Shown here: positions 7,304 through 15,267 of the stretch, in pieces
Numbering within the stretch: position 1 is the stretch's first letter
Layout of the letters: the number at the start of each line of letters is the position of its first letter
Assembly: GCA_965205735.1 (NCBI GenBank)
Contig: OZ242179.1
Span: 1,488,001 to 1,552,000, forward strand
Direction: 5' to 3'
DNA: 64,000 bases
Origin: VXNE01 sp965205735
Lineage (GTDB): Bacteria > Pseudomonadota > Gammaproteobacteria > Pseudomonadales > Azotimanducaceae
The notes under the pieces: model-generated
Told to the model about the DNA's origin: nothing
The model's database searches: none
The model's input: the letters and a program-made list of their open reading frames with translations, nothing else
Translations under genes and position numbers: made by a program

Positions 7304-9281
7304 CGTCCCGCTCAAGATCCCGCTAGCGATCTGTATGTCGATTTGCGTGATTGTCTCAATCGCGGGCTGTCAATCACAGCGCGAAGACCGACCGATCGAG
7401 CCGGGGGTCGAAGAAGTCCCGATAGCGGGGGACATCACGGCCGCCCGCATCCAAAGCGCTCGGCAGTTCGTGGCGCAGGGAGACTTCGCGGCTGCTGGAG
7501 CGGAGCTCCGCCAGGTCGACATCGCGACCATCCTCTCCCCGCGGGAGCAATTCGAGTGGGCAATCCTCAACGCCGAAATCGACCTTGGTCTGGGGGCATT
7601 CCCGGCCGCCGAAGAACGGGTCGGACTGGCCAAGCCCACGAACGCGGCGCAACGCTCGCGGCTCGCCCTGCTGCTCGCCCGCATCCGCGCCGCTGGTACG
7701 GATTACGCCGCCGCATCCGCCACGCTGGTTGCCGCGGCGCAAGCTGTCGATGACGCAGCCACCGATGGTGATGTGGCGGGAACACTGGTCGAGGCGGCCT
7801 GGCGGTATGCCCAACGCGTTCCAGCACATCGCATCGCTGCCCACCTGCGGCAGACCGAGGAACCTGCCGAACGTGCCGAACGTGAATGGTGGCAACTCAT
7901 CAACGCGTTCAACGAAGCTCTTACGACCCGGGGGCAACAGGTCGCCTGGGAACGTTGGCGAACGGGTCACGCGGGGCATATCGCCGCGCGTTTCCTTCCC
8001 CGAGCACTCGTCGACATCGACCCGGGTCCTGCTCGTATCGCCTTGTTTCTGCCGTTTTCGGGCCGCCTGGCGAACGCCGGGGAAACAGTTCGCGACGGAT
8101 TTCTATCCGCCTATTTCCTTGCCGGGGCAGCATCCCGACAGTCGATCCATGTATATGACACGGCAGAAGCAACCATTGCCGCGCTTTACCAGCTAGCGCT
8201 CGAAGACGGCGCGGACGTCATTGTCGGCCCATTGTCGAAAGAGAACGCCGCCGACATGTGGGTGCTCCGCCCGACCGTACCGACCCTCATATTGAATACC
8301 GTCGCGGTCGGGGAGAAAAAGCGAGCGCATCCGATTCAGTTCGCATTGACCGTGGAAGACGAAGCGCGGGCGATAGCGAATCGTGTGGCAGCCGACGGCC
8401 GGCGTCGGGTGATCGTGCTGCGCAGCGGAGACAATTGGAGCGCCCGGGCTCTCGCAGTGCTGTCCGAGCGCCTTGCGCCCGGCGCAAGGACGGAAGCGAA
8501 CGCCAAAGCCCGAGGCGAAGGACCGCGGCCGGTACCGCCTGCCGGGGCGCCAGCGCTAACGCAACTGGTGCGTTCCGGCGTCTTTCTGGAGGGGGCCGAT
8601 ATCACCTCCGTTGTGGGTGAGACGCTACTGATCGAAGCGAGCAAGGAACGCCATCTGCGCCTTGAACGCTTGGTTGGCGACGATGTCGGGTTCACGCCCC
8701 GGCGGCGCGCAGATGTCGACGCGGTCATTGCCCTCATAGAAGGCAACCAATTGGCATCCTTGAAGCCCGCACTCGCATTTCACTTCGCTTCAGACCTGCC
8801 GATCTACGCGTCTTCCCAGGCCGGGCGTGATGTCACGAACCAGGACGACCTGGAACTGCTTCGAATCTGCGACATGCCTTGGCGACTGTATCCGCCGGAA
8901 ATCAAGACGGAGTTGCGCGAGGCGTTTCCGAACAACCGCGGCACGGCGGACGCGCTTTTCGCCTTCGGGTTGGACGCCTACCGCCTGGTCAACCAGATGT
9001 CCCGGCTCACCGCATCCACGGATAGCAGGATCATGGGGAGCACCGGCATTCTCAGCCTTGGCCCGGATGGCGTCATCCGTCGCGAGCCGGTGTGGGCGCT
9101 GGTCAGGAATGGGCGGTTCGAACCACTCGCCGCTGTCGCGGCGACCGAGGCAACTACCTCGCACGCAGGTGCCCCACAGCCCCGCTCGTCGACCACGGAT
9201 CAACCGTCCCCGGTCGCTGACGCTCCCCGAAGACCTTTGGTCCATGCAAGTGCCCCGCACCTGGCGACAACGGGCCGGTAG
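7284..9281 (+). CDS. lpoA: LpoA-like lipoprotein, activator of PBP1A
   Basis: Outer-membrane lipoprotein that stimulates the peptidoglycan synthase PBP1A. From the GTG at 7284 the signal reads MFRKAVIVPLKIPLAICM..., with lipobox S-I-A-G-C at Cys29. It has an N-terminal TPR-like helical half (about 40-250) and a C-terminal type I periplasmic-binding fold (IALFLPFSGRLANAGETVRDG, VIVGPLSKENA). Family similarity ends near VWALVRNGRFEPL; the last ~45 residues are encoded by a family B repeat. An ATG at 7335 would give an implausibly short signal without positive charge. Confidence 0.87.
   Translation: MFRKAVIVPLKIPLAICMSICVIVSIAGCQSQREDRPIEPGVEEVPIAGDITAARIQSARQFVAQGDFAAAGAELRQVDIATILSPREQFEWAILNAEIDLGLGAFPAAEERVGLAKPTNAAQRSRLALLLARIRAAGTDYAAASATLVAAAQAVDDAATDGDVAGTLVEAAWRYAQRVPAHRIAAHLRQTEEPAERAEREWWQLINAFNEALTTRGQQVAWERWRTGHAGHIAARFLPRALVDIDPGPARIALFLPFSGRLANAGETVRDGFLSAYFLAGAASRQSIHVYDTAEATIAALYQLALEDGADVIVGPLSKENAADMWVLRPTVPTLILNTVAVGEKKRAHPIQFALTVEDEARAIANRVAADGRRRVIVLRSGDNWSARALAVLSERLAPGARTEANAKARGEGPRPVPPAGAPALTQLVRSGVFLEGADITSVVGETLLIEASKERHLRLERLVGDDVGFTPRRRADVDAVIALIEGNQLASLKPALAFHFASDLPIYASSQAGRDVTNQDDLELLRICDMPWRLYPPEIKTELREAFPNNRGTADALFAFGLDAYRLVNQMSRLTASTDSRIMGSTGILSLGPDGVIRREPVWALVRNGRFEPLAAVAATEATTSHAGAPQPRSSTTDQPSPVADAPRRPLVHASAPHLATTGR
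9170..9250 (+). repeat. Family B repeat with first hairpin deleted, across the lpoA/yraN junction
   Basis: GTGCCCCACAG is joined directly to CCCCGCTCGTCGACC, so the first hairpin is missing relative to the copy at 53431. The second hairpin (GGATCAACC... to ...CCTTTGGTCCATG) is present. It encodes the LpoA C-terminal tail and, at its end, the ATG of yraN. Confidence 0.75.
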
Positions 9282-9618
9282 ACGCGCCGAGCGCAAGGCC
9301 AGGCGTCACCTCGAACGTCGAGGCCTGACGACTGTCGCGCAGAACTTCTTGCGACGTTACGGCGAGATCGACCTCGTCATGCGGGACGGGCCAGTTCTCG
9401 TTTTCGTCGAGGTGCGCTACCGGGGTCCGGGATCGTGGCTCGACGGTGTCCAATCCGTCGACGCGGCAAAAAGGCGGCGCTTGGCAAGAGCCGCCGAATC
9501 CTTTCTCGTCGCGCATTCGGAATATGATGCCGACGCATCGCGGTTTGACGTGGTGTCGGTGTCAAGGACAAACTTTGGCAGACGAGTCGAATGGGTGGTG
9601 GATGCGTTTACATCCTAG
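9244..9618 (+). CDS. yraN: YraN, UPF0102 nuclease-fold protein
   Basis: Small protein with a restriction-endonuclease-like fold; its biochemical role is not settled. 124 residues with the family core: AERKARRHLERRGL, NFLRRYGEIDLVMRDG, and LVFVEVRYR, which together form the D/ExK-type acidic cluster. The ATG at 9244 lies inside the family B repeat and the gene overlaps the lpoA end by 38 bases. It sits in the usual lpoA-yraN order; diaA, which normally follows, is absent. Confidence 0.93.
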   Translation: MQVPRTWRQRAGRRAERKARRHLERRGLTTVAQNFLRRYGEIDLVMRDGPVLVFVEVRYRGPGSWLDGVQSVDAAKRRRLARAAESFLVAHSEYDADASRFDVVSVSRTNFGRRVEWVVDAFTS

Positions 9619-10138
9619 TTTCTGCTTCTACGCCAGCGTGCTGTTGCTTGCTTCCTGCGCAAGCGACGATCTCCGCAAACGCACGACTGGCATTTTCATC
9701 GACGATATCGGTGTCGAGCATGTCGTCAGTCGGGAAATCAACGCCGACGTGCGCCTGAGGTCCGGTCATGTGGTCGTCGTCAGCGTCAACGGCGTTGTTC
9801 TGCTCGTGGGGCAACTCCCGACGGAAGAGCTGAAAAGCGCAGCGCAGCGCGCGGCCGAGCGAGTCCGCAAGGTGCGCAAGATCCACAACGAAATAGAAGT
9901 GGCTCCACCCACCAACATTGGCGTGCGCACCAACGACAAGTGGATGAAAACAAAGGTCAAGACCGCCCTCCTTGCCAGCGAGCACGTAGACGCCACCCGC
10001 ATCAAGGTGGTGGCGGAAAACAGCGTCATCTACCTCATGGGTGTCATGCCACGTCAGGAGGGGGACGCGGCCGCCGAGGTGGCGCGGTCGATATTCGGCG
10101 TCCAGAAGGTGGTCAAGGTGCTCGAATACATCGACTAA
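9602..10138 (+). CDS. dolP: BON-domain outer-membrane lipoprotein (DolP/YraP type)
   Basis: 178 residues beginning MRLHPSFCFYASVLLLASC, a lipoprotein signal with lipobox L-L-A-S-C. Two BON domains follow (about residues 45-100 and 115-178), including GVVLLVGQLPTEE and SVIYLMGVMPRQEGDAAAEVARS. DolP proteins bind anionic phospholipid at the division site and maintain outer-membrane integrity. The start overlaps the end of yraN by 17 bases. Order lpoA-yraN-dolP supports the assignment. Confidence 0.88.
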   Translation: MRLHPSFCFYASVLLLASCASDDLRKRTTGIFIDDIGVEHVVSREINADVRLRSGHVVVVSVNGVVLLVGQLPTEELKSAAQRAAERVRKVRKIHNEIEVAPPTNIGVRTNDKWMKTKVKTALLASEHVDATRIKVVAENSVIYLMGVMPRQEGDAAAEVARSIFGVQKVVKVLEYID

Positions 10139-10174
10139 CCCTGATCCGAGCCCGAACCGATGTGTCGCAGCCTG

Positions 10175-10579
10175 CTAGCGAACTACCGTCAGGGTCGGTC
10201 GCATCTGGCCGCCCCGCTTGGGAGCATCGCCGCCGGTGGGAGCCAACGATGTCGTCCCGACTTCGAATGCCATGCCCTGGCCCGTCTCTTTCGCATAGAC
10301 GGCGACGACTGCCGCGAGCGGCGCGACGACGCGAAAAGGCCGACCGCCGAAACGGGAGTCAAAAGTCATCGTCCCATCGGCAATGCCGAAATTTCGTACC
10401 GCGCGCGGGGAGATGTTGAGCACGATTCGATTTCCGTCCACGTATTCGGCGGGCACCTCCACACCATCGACATCGCTCGCAACGATGACAAAGGGGGTAC
10501 AGTCGTTGTCCGCGATCCAGTCGATGAGCGCGTTCAGGAGGTAGGGACGGGAAGAATTCACGTCAGTCGTACATTTCAA
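10175..10579 (-). CDS. sspB: SspB, ClpXP specificity-enhancing adaptor
   Basis: Delivers ssrA-tagged proteins to ClpXP. 134 residues: the substrate-binding domain begins SSRPYLLNALIDWIADN and contains GVEVPAEYVDGNRIVLNIS and IADGTMTFDSRFGG. A flexible linker leads to the C-terminal ClpX-binding motif RPTLTVVR. An in-frame GTG at 10561 (VNSSRPY) directly after the sspA stop is an alternative start; the ATG used here overlaps sspA by 17 bases. It follows sspA on the same strand. Confidence 0.93.
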   Translation of the reverse strand: MKCTTDVNSSRPYLLNALIDWIADNDCTPFVIVASDVDGVEVPAEYVDGNRIVLNISPRAVRNFGIADGTMTFDSRFGGRPFRVVAPLAAVVAVYAKETGQGMAFEVGTTSLAPTGGDAPKRGGQMRPTLTVVR

Positions 10580-11195
10580 TTTCGGTCTCGGTCAGACTGC
10601 CGCGAAAAGACGCACGGGCGAAGATTTCGCGCATGTACTTGCGCAAGGGCCGCGCCTGGCGTTCCGGAAGCCTGATGCCCATGTATTTCAGGCGCCAGAG
10701 GATAGGCGCCACGCAGCAGTCGACCAAGGTGAATTCATCGCTCATGAAGAAGGGCTTGTCCGCGAATACCGGCGCGACAGCAATCATGCTTTCGGTCAAC
10801 TCCTTGCGCGCCTTCGCCAACGTCGGTTCACGGCTTCTTCCGGACATGAGCAGGTCGACGTTCCTGGTCCAGTCCTTCTCGATCCGATGTATGAGCGAAC
10901 GGCTCTGCGCCCGCGCCACCGGATAGACCGGAAGCAGCGGCGGGTGGGGAAAGCGCTCGTCGAGGTATTCCATGATGACCGTGCTTTCGAACAGGACCAG
11001 TTCGCGGTCGAGCAACGTGGGCAGCGTGTTGTAGGGATTGATTTCGGCCAGGTCCTCGGGTTTCTTGCCCGGGCTGACATCCACGATCTCGACGTTCACG
11101 CCCTTTTCCGCTACGACCATCCGGACGCGATGGCTGTAGTGATCGGCCGCATCGGAAAACAGCGTCATGGACGATCGCCTGGTCACAGTACTCAT
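10563..11195 (-). CDS. sspA: SspA, stringent starvation protein A
   Basis: GST-fold protein that binds RNA polymerase and modulates transcription under starvation and acid stress. From ATG 11195 (MSTVTRRSSMTLFSDA) it has 210 residues. The N-terminal thioredoxin-like domain holds INPYNTLPTLLDRELVLFEST and the C-terminal helical domain holds FTLVDCCVAPILWRL. An ATG at 11231 would extend into petC and is less likely. Gap to petC is 17 bases, so it is probably co-transcribed with the bc1 operon. Confidence 0.94.
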   Translation of the reverse strand: MSTVTRRSSMTLFSDAADHYSHRVRMVVAEKGVNVEIVDVSPGKKPEDLAEINPYNTLPTLLDRELVLFESTVIMEYLDERFPHPPLLPVYPVARAQSRSLIHRIEKDWTRNVDLLMSGRSREPTLAKARKELTESMIAVAPVFADKPFFMSDEFTLVDCCVAPILWRLKYMGIRLPERQARPLRKYMREIFARASFRGSLTETEIEMYD

Positions 11196-11212
11196 GGGCA
11201 CCTCGCGCCGGA

Positions 11213-12094
11213 TCAGTGAATGTCCTTCCAATACTCGCGATTGAGCAAGTATGCGAAAACAAACAGGACACCTAAGAACAAGAGGACGTAGACGCCCAAG
11301 CTCTCACGTTCGAGACGCGTCGGCTCGCCCACGTAGTAGAGAAAGTTGACGATATCGTATACCGCCTGGTCGAATTCTTCCCCGCTCAGGAGGCCTGTTC
11401 CCGCTTTCACCACAAGGTTGTCGCAGCGGTACCGGCTCTTGATTTCATTCTCCCGGGCTCTCGCATCCTCCGCCGTCAACGCCTGGAATGCGTACAGCAC
11501 CGTCTCTTCGCCGTCCAACAGATTCGCGGGCCTGAGGCCACACGCGCCCTCCGTTTGATGTCCCTGAAGCTCCATGAGAACGTTCGGCATGCCGACATTG
11601 GGAAAGACCTTGTTGTTCACGCCAAACGGTCGATCTTCGTCGACGTAAAACGTCATCAAGTAATTGTATAGCCAATCCACTCCCCTAACGCGCGCCACCA
11701 TGGTGAGGTCCGGCGGCGGCGCGCCGAACCAGGCCTTGGCCTCTTCCAGGGGCATCGACGTGGCCACCAGCCCGCCGATCTTCTGTCCGGTGAAAATCAG
11801 GTTTTCCATGAACAACTCTTCCGGCACGCCAAGGTCGATCGCGGTGCGCTCGTAGCGCTGGAACTTCAGCGAGTGGCATCCCAGGCAATAGTTGACGTAG
11901 TACTTGACCCCCCGCTGGAGCGACGGCGCGTCGCGCAAGTCGGGCTGCATCGAACGCATCGGCCAGTCCGACTCGGCAGCGCCGGCGCCTAGCCCGAAAG
12001 AAAGGGCGAGAGCGGCGCATGAAAACAGCAGCGCGAGGGGGCACCCCTCGCGCACCGGACGTTTCGGGCGGAAACAGTTCGGCCGGAGGCTCAC
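11213..12094 (-). CDS. petC: Cytochrome c1 of the bc1 complex
   Basis: Periplasmic haem c subunit that passes electrons from the Rieske protein to cytochrome c. It contains the haem motif NYCLGCHSLKF, an axial-methionine region VGMPNVLMELQG, and a C-terminal membrane anchor (LGVYVLLFLGVLFVFAYLL). The start is the GTG at 12094, overlapping the petB stop as GTGA. The signal peptide (V-SLRPNCFRPKRPV..., cleavage likely after GAGAA) includes REGCPLALLF, which is the translation of a family A hairpin. Confidence 0.93.
   Translation of the reverse strand: MSLRPNCFRPKRPVREGCPLALLFSCAALALSFGLGAGAAESDWPMRSMQPDLRDAPSLQRGVKYYVNYCLGCHSLKFQRYERTAIDLGVPEELFMENLIFTGQKIGGLVATSMPLEEAKAWFGAPPPDLTMVARVRGVDWLYNYLMTFYVDEDRPFGVNNKVFPNVGMPNVLMELQGHQTEGACGLRPANLLDGEETVLYAFQALTAEDARARENEIKSRYRCDNLVVKAGTGLLSGEEFDQAVYDIVNFLYYVGEPTRLERESLGVYVLLFLGVLFVFAYLLNREYWKDIH
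12033..12051. repeat. Family A hairpin inside the cytochrome c1 signal peptide
   Basis: GCGAGGGG-GCA-CCCCTCGC, followed on the minus strand by GCTGCTGTTTTC as in other A copies. It is in frame with petC and encodes the end of the n-region and the beginning of the hydrophobic core of the signal peptide. Confidence 0.8.
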
Positions 12095-13350
12095 GTCACC
12101 CGTTCCGGTACCGGCTTGGTGCGCTCGACGCGCGTATACCAGGGCATGAGAAGAAAGTACGAAAAGTAGAGCAGCGTGCCGACCTGGGCCGCTACCGTGG
12201 CAGTCGCCGAAGCCGGGATTGTTCCCAGGTAGCCCAGGATGAGAAAGCTGACCACGAACACCGCCAGCATGCACTTGGACAGCCCGCCCTTGTGCCGAAT
12301 GGAGCGAACAGGGCTCCGATCAAGCCATGGCAAGATCGTGGGAATCAGTACGGCGCCGCCCATCACGATCAGCCCCCAGAACTTGGCCGGCAGGCCGAAC
12401 AGCGGAAAAGTGGTCGCCCGCAGCATCGCGTAGAACGGCGTGTAGTACCAGACCGGCGCAATGTGTTCCGGTGTCTTCAAGGGGTCCGCCTGCTCGAAGT
12501 TCGGTTTCTCGATGAAGTACCCGAACATTTCCGGCGCATAGAACAGGACCAGGCAAAACGCGAACAGGAACACGACGAGGGCTCGAAAATCGTGCACCGA
12601 GTAGTAGGGATGGAAAGGAATGCCGTCCAGCGGTACGCCGGACGCGTCCTTGTGCTTCTTGATCTCGACGCCATCGGGGTTGTTCGAACCGACGTGGTGC
12701 AGCGTTATCACATGCAGGCAGACGAGACCGACGAGCATCAGCGGCAGCGCGACGACATGTAGCGAGAAGAAGCGGGTCAACGTAACTTCCGACATCAGGT
12801 AGTCGCCTCGCACCCATTGCATCAGGTCCGGGCCGATCACCGGCACCGCGCCGACCAGCGAAACGATGACCTGCGCACCCCAGTACGACATGTTGCCCCA
12901 GGGCAGCAGGTAACCAAAGAACCCCTCGGCCATGAGGACCAGGTAAATCGCCATCCCGATCAGCCAAAGCAGTTCCCTGGGCTGCCGGTAGGAGCCGTAT
13001 GCCAGCGCGCGAAACATGTGCAGGTATACGACCAGGAAGAATGCCGAGGCACCCGTCGAGTGGATATAGCGCAGCAGGTACCCGTACTCCACGTCGCGCA
13101 TGATGTATTCCACCGAGGCGAAGGCGCCGTCCCCGCTGGGGATATACATCATCGTCAGCCAGATGCCGCTGACGATCTGCACGACCAGGACAAAGAGGGC
13201 GAAGACGCCGAAGTAGTACCAGAAGTTGAGGTTCTTTGGGGCGTAGTACTTGGTGGCGTGGTACTCGACGGTCTCCGTAAGCGGCATGCGCTCGTCGAGC
13301 CAGGCAACGAATCGAACCCAGCGTCCGGAGCGCCCCGCAGACTCCGCCAT
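12091..13350 (-). CDS. petB: Cytochrome b of the bc1 complex
   Basis: Membrane core of ubiquinol:cytochrome c oxidoreductase, 419 residues with about nine hydrophobic segments. The haem ligand helices contain RYIHSTGASAFFLVVYLHMFRAL and FSLHVVALPLMLVGLVCLHV, and the Qo-site motif appears as PEMFGY at about 300 (PEWY/PEMF variation is known). N-terminal MPLTETVEYHATKYYAPKNLNFWYYFG is typical. It lies directly between petA and petC; petA-petB are one base apart. Confidence 0.96.
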   Translation of the reverse strand: MAESAGRSGRWVRFVAWLDERMPLTETVEYHATKYYAPKNLNFWYYFGVFALFVLVVQIVSGIWLTMMYIPSGDGAFASVEYIMRDVEYGYLLRYIHSTGASAFFLVVYLHMFRALAYGSYRQPRELLWLIGMAIYLVLMAEGFFGYLLPWGNMSYWGAQVIVSLVGAVPVIGPDLMQWVRGDYLMSEVTLTRFFSLHVVALPLMLVGLVCLHVITLHHVGSNNPDGVEIKKHKDASGVPLDGIPFHPYYSVHDFRALVVFLFAFCLVLFYAPEMFGYFIEKPNFEQADPLKTPEHIAPVWYYTPFYAMLRATTFPLFGLPAKFWGLIVMGGAVLIPTILPWLDRSPVRSIRHKGGLSKCMLAVFVVSFLILGYLGTIPASATATVAAQVGTLLYFSYFLLMPWYTRVERTKPVPERVT

Positions 13351-13351
13351 G

Positions 13352-13975
13352 CTAAGCGTGCTCCTCGTCCTCGCCGATCACGATCAGGTTGTCCGTCTCG
13401 AAACGGTAGGGCGGCACCTCTAGATTGTCCGGCGCCGGCTTGTTCTTGAACACCCGCCCCGCCAGATCAAAAACCGACGCATGACAGACGCAGAAAAAGA
13501 TTCCTTCAGCCCGACGAAACTTGGGCGAGCATCCGAGGTGGGTACAGAGCCCCAGATACACGCCGATCTCAGGCCGCCGGGAGCGCCACGCATTCTTCGC
13601 ATACGCCGGCTGCTTCTCCTGGTTGTCCGAATCCGGATCCGCGAGTTCGGCGCCTTCGGCAGCGAGACGCTCAACAGTCTCCGGTGTTCGTCGTACTACG
13701 AATACGGGCTGGCCGCGCCAGGCAGGTATCGGACCCAGCATTTCTCCCGGATTCAACTTCGAGATGTCCACCTCGACGGGTGCACCGAGGGCTCGCGCCT
13801 TCGCGCTGGGATTCCAGGACTTGACAAACGGTATCGCGGCCCCCGCCATTCCGATGCCGCCGACGACTGCGGTCGAGCCGACCAGTAGTCGCCGCCGCGT
13901 CTTGTCCACGTTGTTGTCCAGATCGCCTGCGTCACCCTTGTCCGGGCGGTCGTCGCGCGTCCCTGCGTCACTCAA
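13352..13975 (-). CDS. petA: Rieske iron-sulfur protein of the bc1 complex
   Basis: 207 residues. The N-terminal twin-arginine-type anchor TRRRLLVGSTAVVGG precedes one membrane segment, as in Rieske proteins that stay anchored. The [2Fe-2S] ligands are in CTHLGCSPKF and FCVCHASVFD. The second box usually reads CPCHGS, so proline and glycine are replaced by valine and alanine while the Cys and His ligands and the serine are kept. First gene of petABC. Confidence 0.94.
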   Translation of the reverse strand: MSDAGTRDDRPDKGDAGDLDNNVDKTRRRLLVGSTAVVGGIGMAGAAIPFVKSWNPSAKARALGAPVEVDISKLNPGEMLGPIPAWRGQPVFVVRRTPETVERLAAEGAELADPDSDNQEKQPAYAKNAWRSRRPEIGVYLGLCTHLGCSPKFRRAEGIFFCVCHASVFDLAGRVFKNKPAPDNLEVPPYRFETDNLIVIGEDEEHA

Positions 13976-14092
13976 GAGGAGATCTCTCCCTCAACTTTAT
14001 CGGCACGTCCCTCGGCCCGTGCCTGTCGCCCTTGCCACCTGTCCCGCGCCGTTGTGAACAAACGCCGCCGTTTTGCTCCTCGCGCTGCATGC

Positions 14093-14180
14093 CGGGCGCC
14101 GTGTTTTGCCCCCGCCCAAGCCCACCCAGCACCCGGTCGATCTTGGCGCTAATGCGCCAAGTCCGACAGGCTGCTAGCGC
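14093..14180 (+). repeat. Family D direct repeat, copy 1 (rpsI-petA gap)
   Basis: 88 bp starting CGGGCGCCGTGTTTTGCCCC and ending GACAGGCTGCTAGCGC. It includes the perfect stem CTTGGCGC-TAAT-GCGCCAAG. It differs from copy 2 at a single base. There is no T tract after the stem, so it is not a classical terminator. Confidence 0.85.
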
Positions 14181-14200
14181 CACAAAATCCGTCGCCCTGA

Positions 14201-14288
14201 CGGGCGCCGTGTTTTGCCCCCGCCCAAGCCCATCCAGCACCCGGTCGATCTTGGCGCTAATGCGCCAAGTCCGACAGGCTGCTAGCGC
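14201..14288 (+). repeat. Family D direct repeat, copy 2 (overlaps rpsI stop codon)
   Basis: Second 88-bp copy, offset by 108 bases from the first, one mismatch. Its last eight bases, GCTAGCGC, contain the rpsI stop codon and last codon. A rougher third trace of the GCCGTTTTGC segment lies at about 14067-14085. The 306-base gap between petA and rpsI holds nothing else I recognise. Confidence 0.85.
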
Positions 14289-14674
14289 TTGGAGAATTGC
14301 GGACGCTTGCGCGCCTTGCGCAATCCCACTTTCTTGCGTTCCACTTCTCTCGCGTCGCGCGTCATGAAACCCGCCCGGCGCAAGTTAGACCGCAGCGACT
14401 CGTCGTATTCGACCAATGCGCGCGCCACGCCGTGCCGAATCGCGCCCGCCTGGCCAGACGCGCCACCGCCCTTCACCGTCACCCTGATATCGAATCGGTC
14501 CACGACGCCCGCCACCTCCAGGGGTTGCCGAATGATCATGCGGGCGGTTTCGCGACCAAAGTATTCTTCGACGGGCCGACCGTTGACGATGATGCGACCG
14601 CTGCCGGGACGCATGAACACCCGCGCCGCGGACGTCTTGCGGCGACCCGTCCCATAACTGTATGGCTCTGCCAT
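14282..14674 (-). CDS. rpsI: Ribosomal protein S9
   Basis: 130-residue small-subunit protein. It has YGTGRRKTSAARVFMRPGSG at the N-terminus, GGGASGQAGAIRHGVARAL in the middle, and the basic tail KVGLRKARKRPQFSKR that reaches the P-site tRNA. It follows rplM by four bases, the universal L13-S9 operon. The stop codon overlaps the family D repeat. Confidence 0.98.
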   Translation of the reverse strand: MAEPYSYGTGRRKTSAARVFMRPGSGRIIVNGRPVEEYFGRETARMIIRQPLEVAGVVDRFDIRVTVKGGGASGQAGAIRHGVARALVEYDESLRSNLRRAGFMTRDAREVERKKVGLRKARKRPQFSKR

Positions 14675-14678
14675 TCGA

Positions 14679-15140
14679 CTATTCTCCGCCAGTTCCTATG
14701 CTCTTGAGATCCAGCAACTGCAGGGGCTTCGGCTGTTGCGCAGAGTGGGGGTGCTCGGATCCTGCGTAGACCTTGAGCTTGCGGAATACAGCCCGGCCGA
14801 GCGGATTGCGCGGGAGCATGCCTTTGACCGCCTTCTCTATCACCCGCTCGGGATGTTTCGCAATCATCTCTTCGAAACGCGCCGCCTTGATGCCGCCAGG
14901 GTACCCGCTATATCGATAGTAGATCTTGTCGGTGTGCTTCTTGCCCGTGACGCGGACCTTTTCCGCGTTCACGACCACGATGTAGTCTCCGGTGTCCACA
15001 TGGGGCGTGAACGACGCCTTGTGCTTGCCGCGCAATCGCCGAGCGAGCGCCGCCGCCAGTCGCCCAAGCGTCTGATTTTCTGCGTCTACGACATACCAAT
15101 CGTGCTCGACATCCTGCGGACGCGCGCTCAGGGTTTTCAT
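14679..15140 (-). CDS. rplM: Ribosomal protein L13
   Basis: Early-assembly large-subunit protein. The ATG at 15140 gives MKTLSARPQDVEHDWYVVDA, the usual family start; an upstream ATG at 15152 would add four residues. Motifs include QTLGRLAAALARRLRGKHK, HVDTGDYIVVVNA and AVKGMLPRNPLGRA. 153 residues. Confidence 0.97.
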   Translation of the reverse strand: MKTLSARPQDVEHDWYVVDAENQTLGRLAAALARRLRGKHKASFTPHVDTGDYIVVVNAEKVRVTGKKHTDKIYYRYSGYPGGIKAARFEEMIAKHPERVIEKAVKGMLPRNPLGRAVFRKLKVYAGSEHPHSAQQPKPLQLLDLKSIGTGGE

Positions 15141-15267
15141 GCGGAGGGCCAAGTTTTCGGAGGCGCGATTCTACCGGCGAGACCCGGCAATCGCAACCGA
15201 ACCACCGCTTGCCGGCGGTCTCCACGCGGGATAACCTACGCCGCGCCTCGGACCTTCGGGACGACAA

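Noticed and set aside
14100..14288. Family D stems as Rho-independent terminators of rpsI
   Set aside because: There is no T run after the stem on the rpsI strand; the 88-bp duplication and the copy at rnpB point to a repeat element instead.
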